Below are positions 25,395 to 32,132 of a DNA stretch of 40,858 nucleotides, one piece after another. Source of the DNA: Pseudomonadota bacterium (GTDB lineage Bacteria > Pseudomonadota > Alphaproteobacteria > Rhizobiales > Rhizobiaceae). The stretch covers positions 1 through 40,858 of the forward strand of contig JAEWOP010000020.1 in NCBI GenBank assembly GCA_023399635.1, given 5' to 3'. A program made the position numbers and the translations under genes. The notes under the pieces were generated by a model that worked only from the letters and a program-made list of their open reading frames with translations, was not told the DNA's origin and searched no databases. The first letter of the stretch is position 1. Each line of letters starts with the position of its first letter.

Positions 25395-25672
25395 TTTGAT
25401 CTGCACGGAAAGTCGAGCGAAATCTCGGCATGTTAAGCGGATGCTATTGCATGTGTCGGTTCAATCTACGCGGTTGGAGGGCCTGATTAGCGGCTCCCAA
25501 ACCAGCCGAAGTATTCAAAGCGGCCGGAACAGTCGGCGAGGAGCCGCGTTGCCCCCCTAAATGCTCTCAAGCCGCCGAAACCGTTAGGTGTGCAGCTGCT
25601 GACTAAATTCAGTGCAAATGCTAAAAAACTATGCTAAAGAGCGAACACAGTACCGCCACAAGGACCATTGCA

Positions 25673-25849
25673 ATGACTCCAGATGTAGAGCGCGTATCGG
25701 CTAAGATTTACCAGTTTCCCCTCAAGCGCGTGAAGATGCGTGAGACGCGCCAAGCGGACCCGAATAAATATTGTACGGCGGCATTGGAAAGCTGCTGGTA
25801 CCATGACGAGGCTGTCCGGCAGGAGCAGAAGGCGCCTCGTCACGATTGA
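25673..25849 (+). CDS. DUF2735 small protein, partner of glnII
   Basis: 58 residues from the ATG at 25673 (AAGGA about 9 nt upstream). The N-terminal SAKIYQFPLK and the later CTAALESCWYHDEAV are the two conserved parts of DUF2735, a small family found in rhizobia next to glnII, usually divergent as here. Its function is unknown; the constant pairing suggests a role in nitrogen control or in GSII activity. An upstream in-frame start at 25631 would add 14 residues not typical of the family. Confidence 0.75.
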   Translation: MTPDVERVSAKIYQFPLKRVKMRETRQADPNKYCTAALESCWYHDEAVRQEQKAPRHD

Positions 25850-25905
25850 GCAGGAACTTCTCGTAGCTTTGCTATGCCGGATCCTTGCCGCCTCCTCTCC
25901 GTTCA

Positions 25906-25933
25906 AGATCCATCCCTCTACTGGCTGCGTATC
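25906..25933 (+). promoter_or_regulatory. RpoE (ECF11-type) promoter candidate before the SDR gene
   Basis: AGATCC-N16-CGTATC has the same layout as the element before the sigma-factor gene (TGATCC-N16-CGTACT), differing by one base in the -35. The spacing from GATCC to TA is 18 nt, as I recall for the Rhodobacter sphaeroides RpoE consensus. It lies 26 nt before the ATG at 25960. Confidence 0.5.
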
Positions 25934-25959
25934 TGCAGTGAAAAAAACGGAGGGAGCCG

Positions 25960-26823
25960 ATGACGCCGATTTTCGACAATGACGCGCGCCCGAAACTTGC
26001 TTGGATCACAGGAGCAAGCTCCGGGATCGGGCGGGCCGTGGCTCTCAAACTGGCTGATGAAGGCTGGACTGTCGCCGCCAGCGCCCGGAGCCTGAACAAG
26101 CTCGCCGAACTTGAGGCGCTTCGTCCAAACCAGATCTTTGCCTTCCCTGTTGATGTGACAGAGCAGAATGCTGTGGCGTCCGCAGTATCGAAGATCGAGG
26201 ACAACCTCGGTCCGATTTCCCTGACGATACTTTCCGCCGGAGGCTATCGGCGAGACGGCGTGACGCGCTTCGACGGGAAAGCTCTTGCCGATGTAATTAT
26301 GCTCAATGTCGTAGGAACCGGTTACTGCATGGAGGCGGTAATCCCGCGAATGGTTCAACGGCAAGCTGGGCACATTGCAGTCGTTTCCTCGGTTGCCGGC
26401 TATGTCGGCCTTCCCGGTGGCGCCTTCTATGGCGCGACGAAAGCCGCCTTGATCAACCTCTGCGAGGGGCTTCTTCCCGAACTGGAAAGATACGGCGTGA
26501 AGCTGACCGTCATCAATCCAGGATTCGTTGATACGCCACTGACACAGAAGAATGATTTCCCTATGCCATTCCTGATCAGCGTCGAAGAAGCGGCAGATGC
26601 GATCATCAAAGGCCTCGGCAGGGGACGTTTTGAGATTATCTTCCCTTGGAAGATGGCCGCTGCAATCAAGCTCCTTCGCGCTCTCCCGCGCCCACTCCTC
26701 TTCATGATCACGCGCAAGATGCTGCGCAAGTTATGTCGGGTAGTCATTCAGGCGTGCAACAGCCTGAACTGCACAACATCGACCCGCTTCGTGCGAAAGC
26801 CCACCGCACAATACTGCAGATAG
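25960..26823 (+). CDS. SDR-family oxidoreductase of the RpoE-ChrR cluster
   Basis: The 287-residue short-chain dehydrogenase has WITGASSGIGRAVALKL near residue 15, SAGG in place of the usual NNAG at about 92, catalytic Ser in VVSSVAGYVG, YGATKAAL as the Tyr/Lys pair and INPGFVDTPLT. An SDR of this kind belongs to the singlet-oxygen RpoE regulon in Rhodobacter. GGAGGGA sits 4 nt before the ATG. The body resembles relatives up to about residue 258 (ITRKMLRK); the last roughly 28 residues are read through the 3' end of the convergent methyltransferase gene (76-nt overlap) and look unrelated to the family. A lost stop or small frameshift near 26730 is possible. Confidence 0.85.
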   Translation: MTPIFDNDARPKLAWITGASSGIGRAVALKLADEGWTVAASARSLNKLAELEALRPNQIFAFPVDVTEQNAVASAVSKIEDNLGPISLTILSAGGYRRDGVTRFDGKALADVIMLNVVGTGYCMEAVIPRMVQRQAGHIAVVSSVAGYVGLPGGAFYGATKAALINLCEGLLPELERYGVKLTVINPGFVDTPLTQKNDFPMPFLISVEEAADAIIKGLGRGRFEIIFPWKMAAAIKLLRALPRPLLFMITRKMLRKLCRVVIQACNSLNCTTSTRFVRKPTAQYCR

Positions 26824-27965
26824 TAATGCCACATGCGGAAGAAACGATCATCGAAGCCGAGTCTCGCGATCGCATGCCGATTGCTTCTAAACTGCTGGTC
26901 CCAGTGGACCAGCGTACGGTCATAGTCAGCGCCGAAACGATATTCATCGGTCACACGAAGGCCGGCAGCGCGTGCCTGGTCATCGAAAATGGCGGCGGAT
27001 GGCAACATCCCTCCTGGGAAGATATACGCCTGAATGAAATCGGCCTTGCTCCGGTATCGGTTGAACCGCTCCTCAGCAATGGTGATCGTCTGCACGAGAG
27101 CTTCGCCGCCAGGAGCCAGGAGCGTGCGAAGTTGATTGAAGTAGGTGGCCCAATTCTCCTCGCCCACCGCCTCAAACATCTCGATTGAGACGATCTTGCT
27201 GAACGTGCCCTCACAATCGCGATAATCCTGTAGCCGGATCTCAGCGCGCTCACCCAGTCCCGCCTGCTCAAGGCGCTCGCGAGCAAATTGAGCCTGCTCG
27301 CGTGACAGCGTCAGTGCGGTGACTCGGCATCCCCTCTCGCGAGCGGCGATCTCGGCAAAACCGCCCCAGCCGCAGCCGATTTCAAGGACATGATCCTCCG
27401 GACCGATCTGCAGTTCGTTCAGAATGCGGCGGTATTTTTCCTGCTGGGCATCGGCCAAGCTCATACCATCCTGTGCGAATAGCGCAGAGGAATACGTCAT
27501 CGTCTCGTCCAGCCAGAGCCGATAAAACTCGTTACCCAAATCATAATGAAAGGAGATGTTGCGCCGGCTGCCGCGACGCGAATTGCGACGTAACCGGTGC
27601 TGCAAGTAAGCCACTGCGGCACGGACCGGTTTTCCCACTGTCAACGAGTGCCAGACCTCCTCGTTCACCGCCGCAAGCTCCAGCAGCACCCCAAGATCCG
27701 GAGTGTCCCAGTCCCCATCTAGATAGGCCTGTGCAAAGCCAAGCGCACCGGCGCAAAGAAGCCGCTTCACTGGGCGGCCATTCTTCAAGCAGATTGTTGC
27801 GGACGGTCCAGTCTGCATACCGGAGAAATGACACTCCCTTCCGCCTGGGAAAACAACGGTCAAGCGACCTGCGGCAATCTTCTCACACCAACGGCTCAGA
27901 AACTTCTCCCAGGATGGAGTGACGGTCGCAAACCATGGACCGCGACCACTCGTGGCGTCGCTCAT
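26748..27965 (-). CDS. Cyclopropane-fatty-acyl-phospholipid synthase family methyltransferase
   Basis: The 405-residue SAM-dependent enzyme acts on unsaturated acyl chains of membrane phospholipids. The N-terminal lipid-binding part (to about residue 125) is followed by the CFA motifs SFHYDLGNEFYRLWLDETMT, YSSALF, the SAM-binding LEIGCGWGGFAEIAA, and VSIEMFEAVGEENW with YIFPGGMLPS. In the RpoE-ChrR cluster of photosynthetic relatives a paralogous CFA-like protein is induced by singlet oxygen and tied to modified fatty acids, so this copy may differ from the housekeeping Cfa. It is the last of a three-gene operon, 4 nt after the DUF1365 stop. Confidence 0.9.
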   Translation of the reverse strand: MSDATSGRGPWFATVTPSWEKFLSRWCEKIAAGRLTVVFPGGRECHFSGMQTGPSATICLKNGRPVKRLLCAGALGFAQAYLDGDWDTPDLGVLLELAAVNEEVWHSLTVGKPVRAAVAYLQHRLRRNSRRGSRRNISFHYDLGNEFYRLWLDETMTYSSALFAQDGMSLADAQQEKYRRILNELQIGPEDHVLEIGCGWGGFAEIAARERGCRVTALTLSREQAQFARERLEQAGLGERAEIRLQDYRDCEGTFSKIVSIEMFEAVGEENWATYFNQLRTLLAPGGEALVQTITIAEERFNRYRSKADFIQAYIFPGGMLPSAAIFDDQARAAGLRVTDEYRFGADYDRTLVHWDQQFRSNRHAIARLGFDDRFFRMWHYYLQYCAVGFRTKRVDVVQFRLLHA

Positions 27966-27969
27966 GCCT

Positions 27970-28752
27970 TCAATCCTCTGCGCCCACCAAGGAAGCAGTG
28001 CGACGCCCAGGGCTGCGCTCTCGCCTATGGATTGGGACGCCCTTCAGCCACAGCCTCAAGGCTTCCCAATGAATCCCAAGCATGACCTTCATCGTCATCA
28101 TGGGCAGCGCCAGCAATACTCTTGCCAGTGCCAGCTCCGTCAGACGGCGGCGTCGGCCCGCAAGAATCGCGTGCAGCAACGGTCCATCGCCATCGCTCTC
28201 ATCGATGGCGATGACCACTTTGTCGGCCGGCCGGTGAACACGGAACTTGTAGATGCAATCCATCGGCATGAAGGGGGAGACGTACATCGCTTTCGCACAG
28301 GAATGACGCAATGTTGAGCCTGCGCCGTCGCTGATCGGAATGATGTAGGTATGGCGTTCACCAAAGGTGTTGCTGACCTCGTACAGGATCGCGAGTAGCT
28401 TCCCGTCAGCTCCATCACAGAAATAGACGGACAACGGGTTGAAGACATAGCCGAAAATCCGCGGATAACAGAGAATTCGGATGCGCAACCCGACGGTATC
28501 GATGTTTGCGTCGACCAGATGTCTCTCCACCCACTGGCGAAGAGTACCGCTCTCACCGGCACCGTGGTCTTTGTCCCAGAAACTGATCGGCGCCGCGCGA
28601 TTGTGAGCGAAGAGCCAGAGCTGTTTGTGGAGAACGTCGAGGTCATCGAGATCAAGCAGCAGCGAAAAAACCCTGTAGCGCAACCTGTGCCGCGCGGGCC
28701 TGTGCCGCTGGTGGATCACCTCGCCCACATAGAGGGCAGACGCATCCATCAT
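27970..28752 (-). CDS. DUF1365 family protein
   Basis: 260 residues. Typical DUF1365 features are ALYVGEVIHQRHRPARHRLRYRVF at the N terminus (here split at its Arg/His pattern), LCYPRIFGYVFNPLSVYFC, EVSNTFGERHTY and AMYVSPFMPMDCIYKF. The family almost always sits between an FAD oxidoreductase and a CFA-like methyltransferase, as here, and is presumed to take part in acyl-chain modification. No catalytic activity is proven to my knowledge. The ATG overlaps the oxidoreductase stop by 4 nt. Confidence 0.9.
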   Translation of the reverse strand: MMDASALYVGEVIHQRHRPARHRLRYRVFSLLLDLDDLDVLHKQLWLFAHNRAAPISFWDKDHGAGESGTLRQWVERHLVDANIDTVGLRIRILCYPRIFGYVFNPLSVYFCDGADGKLLAILYEVSNTFGERHTYIIPISDGAGSTLRHSCAKAMYVSPFMPMDCIYKFRVHRPADKVVIAIDESDGDGPLLHAILAGRRRRLTELALARVLLALPMMTMKVMLGIHWEALRLWLKGVPIHRRERSPGRRTASLVGAED

Positions 28753-30092
28753 TCCGCCGCCTCAAGCGGCAGCGGTAGAAAAATACGGCTGGATGGGTTG
28801 GCGACATTCCAAGGGCGGCGGGCTCCCGAAAGCCGCTCCGCCACCGCAAGCCCCGCCTGGAGCCCGTCCTCATGAAAGCCGCTTCCGAAATGCGCTCCAC
28901 AGAACCAGATATTGCGGCGGCCCTGGATGTCCCAGAGGCGAGGCTGTGCGTCGAGAGCAGCCTGATCGAAAAGCGGGTGTGAGTACTCGAACGTCTTGAT
29001 GATGGAGCACGGGTCGACATCTCGGCAGGGGTTGAGCGTGACGAACAGCGGGAAGTTCATGTCAAAACTCTGGAGACGGTTCATCCAGTATGTGACGCAC
29101 AGCACGTCAGGGGTAACTCCGGCTTCGTTGCCAATATAGTTCCAACTCGACCACGCGTTTCGTCGCTTCGGCATCAGCTTCGCATCGCTGTGCAAGACAG
29201 CCGTATTGGCTGTGTAACGGAATGCACCGAGCACCGCGGCTTCTGCGCCGTCCGCATCAGCCAGCATCTCTAAGGCGTCGTTGGCATGAGTCGCGATGAC
29301 GACCTGATCGAAGCGGTCATCAGAACCGCCGGCATCCACCACCACGACCTGATCACCTTCGCGTTGAACGCTTACAACCCTGGTGTTGAGCCTGATTTCG
29401 CCACGGAAATCCATCTCCAGTCGCCGCACATATTCCCTGCTGCCGCCTTGAACGGTTCTCCATTTCGGACGACCAGAGAGCGCCGTGAGGTTGTGGTTCA
29501 CAAAGAAGCGAAGAAAGGCCTTCAGCGGATAGGTCTTCATCTCACGAGCAGAGGTCGACCAGATCGCCGCTCCCATTGGAAGCAGATGGTCGTCGATGAA
29601 CGCCTTGGAATATCCGCCTTGATCCAGGTACTCCCCCAGAGACAGATCGTCGAAAGCGGTTGCGGCAAGCAACTCATCCGCGCCCCGGTAGAACCTGAGG
29701 ATATCCGACATCATGCGCCAGAAGCGAGGCCTTGCAGCATTGCCCCGTTGGGCGAGAAGTCCCGAGATTCCTGTTCCTGAATACTCGAACGCGCCGTTGT
29801 CCAAAGAGGCGGAAAACGACATGTCGGATCCCACTGTGGGGACGTCCAGATGGTGAAAGAGCGCGACGAGGTTGGGGTAATTGAGCTCATTGTAGACGAT
29901 GAACCCGGTATCCACCATCACCTCACGGTTCGTTCCAGGTACTGACACCGCGACCGTGTTGGCGTGGCCACCCAACTTACTTGCGGCTTCATAAAGTACC
30001 ACATCGCAATTCTTCGAAATCAACCAGGCTGCCGAAAGACCACTTATGCCTGAACCTATCACCGCAACGCGTTGTCTGCCGTCGCCGCACAT
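28749..30092 (-). CDS. FAD-dependent oxidoreductase (flavin amine-oxidase-like) of the DUF1365/CFA operon
   Basis: A 447-residue flavoprotein. It opens with the dinucleotide-binding motif VAVIGSGISGLSAAWLI followed by EAASKLGGHANTV, has MVDTGFIVYNELNYPNL and QVVIATHANDALEML, and closes with FCGAHFGSGFHEDGLQAGL, the FAD-contacting C-terminal motif. Proteins of this group sit before DUF1365 and CFA-like genes and probably oxidise or desaturate the acyl substrate. The ATG at 30092 begins just before the Rossmann fold; the frame stays open to 30137. First gene of the three-gene minus-strand operon, divergent from the sigma factor. Confidence 0.87.
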   Translation of the reverse strand: MCGDGRQRVAVIGSGISGLSAAWLISKNCDVVLYEAASKLGGHANTVAVSVPGTNREVMVDTGFIVYNELNYPNLVALFHHLDVPTVGSDMSFSASLDNGAFEYSGTGISGLLAQRGNAARPRFWRMMSDILRFYRGADELLAATAFDDLSLGEYLDQGGYSKAFIDDHLLPMGAAIWSTSAREMKTYPLKAFLRFFVNHNLTALSGRPKWRTVQGGSREYVRRLEMDFRGEIRLNTRVVSVQREGDQVVVVDAGGSDDRFDQVVIATHANDALEMLADADGAEAAVLGAFRYTANTAVLHSDAKLMPKRRNAWSSWNYIGNEAGVTPDVLCVTYWMNRLQSFDMNFPLFVTLNPCRDVDPCSIIKTFEYSHPLFDQAALDAQPRLWDIQGRRNIWFCGAHFGSGFHEDGLQAGLAVAERLSGARRPWNVANPSSRIFLPLPLEAAE

Positions 30093-30136
30093 CTTCACCG
30101 TCCCGCCTGTCCGCCTGCTTTCACAGCTATGCATCA

Positions 30137-30164
30137 TCTACGGAGCTGCTGAAAGAGCAGATTG
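30137..30164 (-). promoter_or_regulatory. Weak RpoE-type promoter candidate for the oxidoreductase-DUF1365-CFA operon
   Basis: On the minus strand CAATCT-N16-CGTAGA shares the spacing and the CGTA of the two better elements, but the -35 matches only 3 of 6 bases. It lies 44 nt before the proposed start. Confidence 0.25.
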
Positions 30165-30200
30165 CTGCCCGTCTTTTTTCGGAAGTAACCCTGAGCCCAC

Positions 30201-30228
30201 TGATCCAGCATTCCGGCACCCCCGTACT
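30201..30228 (+). promoter_or_regulatory. RpoE (ECF11-type) autoregulatory promoter candidate
   Basis: TGATCC-N16-CGTACT stands about 98 nt before the sigma-factor ATG. TGATCC is the known -35 of RpoE/ChrR-controlled promoters in Rhodobacter, and autoregulation is the rule for this group. Confidence 0.55.
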
Positions 30229-30325
30229 GGCCGGCATGAGCATGAGCATTCACATCTGGCCGGAGACATGCCAAAACCAAGCACCCGCTGTCCTTTGGCG
30301 GCGACGTGTGAGGCATGACATCGGC

Positions 30326-30910
30326 ATGACGCAACCCACTCCCCCTAAGGCCAAGAGCGGCGAACTCCCTCCCGCCGAGCTTGCCAGACTTCTCGTGACG
30401 GTTGGGCAGAATCGGGACATCGGAGCCTTTGAAATCCTTTTCCGCTATTACGCGCCTAGAGTGCGGGCGTTCATGGCGATAAAAACAAAGGATCGGCAGG
30501 CGGCAGAAGAGCTGATGCAGGAAACCATGACGTCCGTCTGGACCAAGGCAGCCCAGTTTGACCCGGCCCGGGGCAATGTCTCAGCATGGATCTTTACAAT
30601 TGCTCGAAACGTTCGCATCGACGCATACCGACGCAAGCGTCCTGTTTTCGATCTCGATGATCAGGCTCTCGCGCCCGAAGAGGCGCCACCCGCCGATCGT
30701 GAATTCCAACAAGCCCAAGAGGCAGACATCCTGCGTAGCGCTCTAGCACTGCTTCCCCCTGAGCAGCAGGACGTTTTAAAGAAGGCCTTCTTCGAGGACA
30801 CCCCTCACTCGGCGATTGCCGCAGAGATGGGGCTGCCGCTGGGCACCGTGAAGTCCCGCATTCGGCTCGCGTTCGCAAAGCTGCGGGACGCACTGGAGGG
30901 CCGTCTATGA
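30326..30910 (+). CDS. rpoE: ECF RNA polymerase sigma factor, RpoE/ECF11 type
   Basis: A 194-residue extracytoplasmic-function sigma factor. Region 2 runs through AFEILFRYYAPRVRAFMAIK, QAAEELMQETMTSVWTKA and the -10-binding FTIARNVRIDAYRRKR. Region 4 covers LRSALALLPPEQQDVLKKAFF and the helix-turn-helix AIAAEMGLPLGTVKSRIRLA. Coupling by ATGA to a ChrR-type anti-sigma marks it as the ECF11 group, which answers singlet oxygen and organic peroxides. The ATG at 30326 fits family length; the frame stays open far upstream (29981), but that overlaps the divergent promoter region. Likely targets are its own operon, the SDR at 25960 and the lipid operon. Confidence 0.92.
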   Translation: MTQPTPPKAKSGELPPAELARLLVTVGQNRDIGAFEILFRYYAPRVRAFMAIKTKDRQAAEELMQETMTSVWTKAAQFDPARGNVSAWIFTIARNVRIDAYRRKRPVFDLDDQALAPEEAPPADREFQQAQEADILRSALALLPPEQQDVLKKAFFEDTPHSAIAAEMGLPLGTVKSRIRLAFAKLRDALEGRL

Positions 30911-31575
30911 GCGTGAACCATCACGTCAGCGACGAGCTTCTGCTCGACTATGCGGCTGGCAACCTCTCCGAGGGCTGGAGCCTTGCCATTGCAACTCACC
31001 TGGCGCTGAGCCCCGCCTCTAGGCGGCGTCTCGAGGCAATGGAGGGTGCTGCAGGCGCTCTTCTCGACAAGATAACGGTCGTGCATGATGATGCCGACGA
31101 CGCTTGGCAACGCATGCGTGCCCAGCTTGATACGGGCGCTATTGACGTGCCCAAGACATCCAATCCCCAACGTCATGCGTTCGCCGACGCCCCTGTCATT
31201 CCCGAGCCACTCCGCTCCTACCTTGGTTCTGACCTGTCCGGCTTGAAATGGCGCGCCCTCGGTCGTGGTGCTTATCAGATCCGCATCCCCACCGAAGACC
31301 CGACGACGCAGGTACGCCTTTTGAGGATTCCGGCTGGGAAACCAGTGCCGGAACATACTCATCAGGGTCGCGAGCTGACTTTGGTCCTGTGCGGCAGTTT
31401 CTGGGACGGGGAAGATCTTTTCGCGCGCGGCGATCTAGAAGAGGCGGATGACGACGTGCTGCACATCCCGACGGCAACGGAAGGCGAGGACTGCATTTGT
31501 CTTGCGGTGACAGAGGCGCCCTTGAGGTTCAGCAGCTGGATTGTGCGGATGATACAGCCGATCTTGAAGATCTGA
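30907..31575 (+). CDS. chrR: ChrR-type anti-sigma factor with altered zinc site
   Basis: The 222-residue partner holds the sigma factor inactive until singlet oxygen or peroxide stress. Residues 1-85 are the anti-sigma domain, with H6 (HHVSDELLLDYA) and H31 (ATHLALSPASRRR). In Rhodobacter ChrR, zinc is held by H6, H31, C35 and C38; here positions 35 and 38 are both Ser, so the usual HxxxCxxC motif is HxxxSxxS. The C-terminal cupin domain (about residues 105-200) keeps its metal ligands in PEHTHQGRELTLVL and the later LHIP. Start overlaps the sigma stop by ATGA. Zinc binding by the N-terminal domain is therefore doubtful. Confidence 0.9.
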   Translation: MSVNHHVSDELLLDYAAGNLSEGWSLAIATHLALSPASRRRLEAMEGAAGALLDKITVVHDDADDAWQRMRAQLDTGAIDVPKTSNPQRHAFADAPVIPEPLRSYLGSDLSGLKWRALGRGAYQIRIPTEDPTTQVRLLRIPAGKPVPEHTHQGRELTLVLCGSFWDGEDLFARGDLEEADDDVLHIPTATEGEDCICLAVTEAPLRFSSWIVRMIQPILKI

Positions 31576-31596
31576 CCTTTGCTTAGGGAAAAGCCG

Positions 31597-31998
31597 ATGC
31601 TGACGCCTGTCATAGCCTATGTATCGACTGCCATCGTATTTCTCGGCATCGATGCCATCTGGCTGGGACGTCTGGCCACGAACCTATATCGCGGCTGGAT
31701 CGGCGATCTGTTGCTCGAACAGCCGAACTTTGCAGCCGCTATCGCCTTTTACTCGGTCTATGTAGCGGGCATTGTTTACTTCGCTGTTATCCCGGCCATC
31801 AATGGAGGGGGGTGGACACAGGCGTGCATTGCGGGCGCAGTTCTCGGCTTCATCGCCTATGGCACCTATGACATGACGAACCTTTCTACATTGAAGAACT
31901 GGTCATTGATGATGACTGTTGTCGATATAGCTTGGGGAACGTTCCTTACGTCGGCTGCAGCTACCGTCGGCTTCCTGGTAACCCAAAGAGTGATTTGA
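31597..31998 (+). CDS. DUF2177 family membrane protein
   Basis: The 133-residue protein has four hydrophobic helices: from TPVIAYVSTAIVFLGIDAIW, from AAIAFYSVYVAGIVYFAVIP, around CIAGAVLGFIAYGTYDMTNL, and the last near VDIAWGTFLTSAAATVGFLV. The YGTYDMTNL motif is diagnostic for DUF2177. This family commonly accompanies DUF1365/CFA/RpoE-ChrR clusters; its role is unknown. AGGGAAAAGCCG precedes the ATG at 31597; the gene begins 21 nt after chrR and is probably co-transcribed. Confidence 0.85.
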   Translation: MLTPVIAYVSTAIVFLGIDAIWLGRLATNLYRGWIGDLLLEQPNFAAAIAFYSVYVAGIVYFAVIPAINGGGWTQACIAGAVLGFIAYGTYDMTNLSTLKNWSLMMTVVDIAWGTFLTSAAATVGFLVTQRVI

Positions 31999-32132
31999 GG
32001 GACGGGCGTCGAGCCGGCAAAGTGTTTACATTAGGGGCGCCCTGGTTATCCTGAGCGATCTACTGGCGACCGTCTCGGGCCCTGCTACTGACAGGATACC
32101 GACGCGGAGACCAACGAGTGGAGGAGCATGTT

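Noticed and set aside
25560..25650. ATGCTAAA direct repeat before the DUF2735 gene
   Set aside because: Two short AT-rich copies, probably chance in a promoter region.
29981..30325. Upstream extension of the sigma factor by 115 residues
   Set aside because: It overlaps the divergent gene start and the promoter elements, and the added protein has no sigma-factor features.
32044..32100. Inverted repeat GGTTATCCTG / CAGGATACC before the phytochrome gene
   Set aside because: Arms of 9-10 bp with a bulge are nearly 40 nt apart; no known operator or terminator fits, so not listed as a feature.
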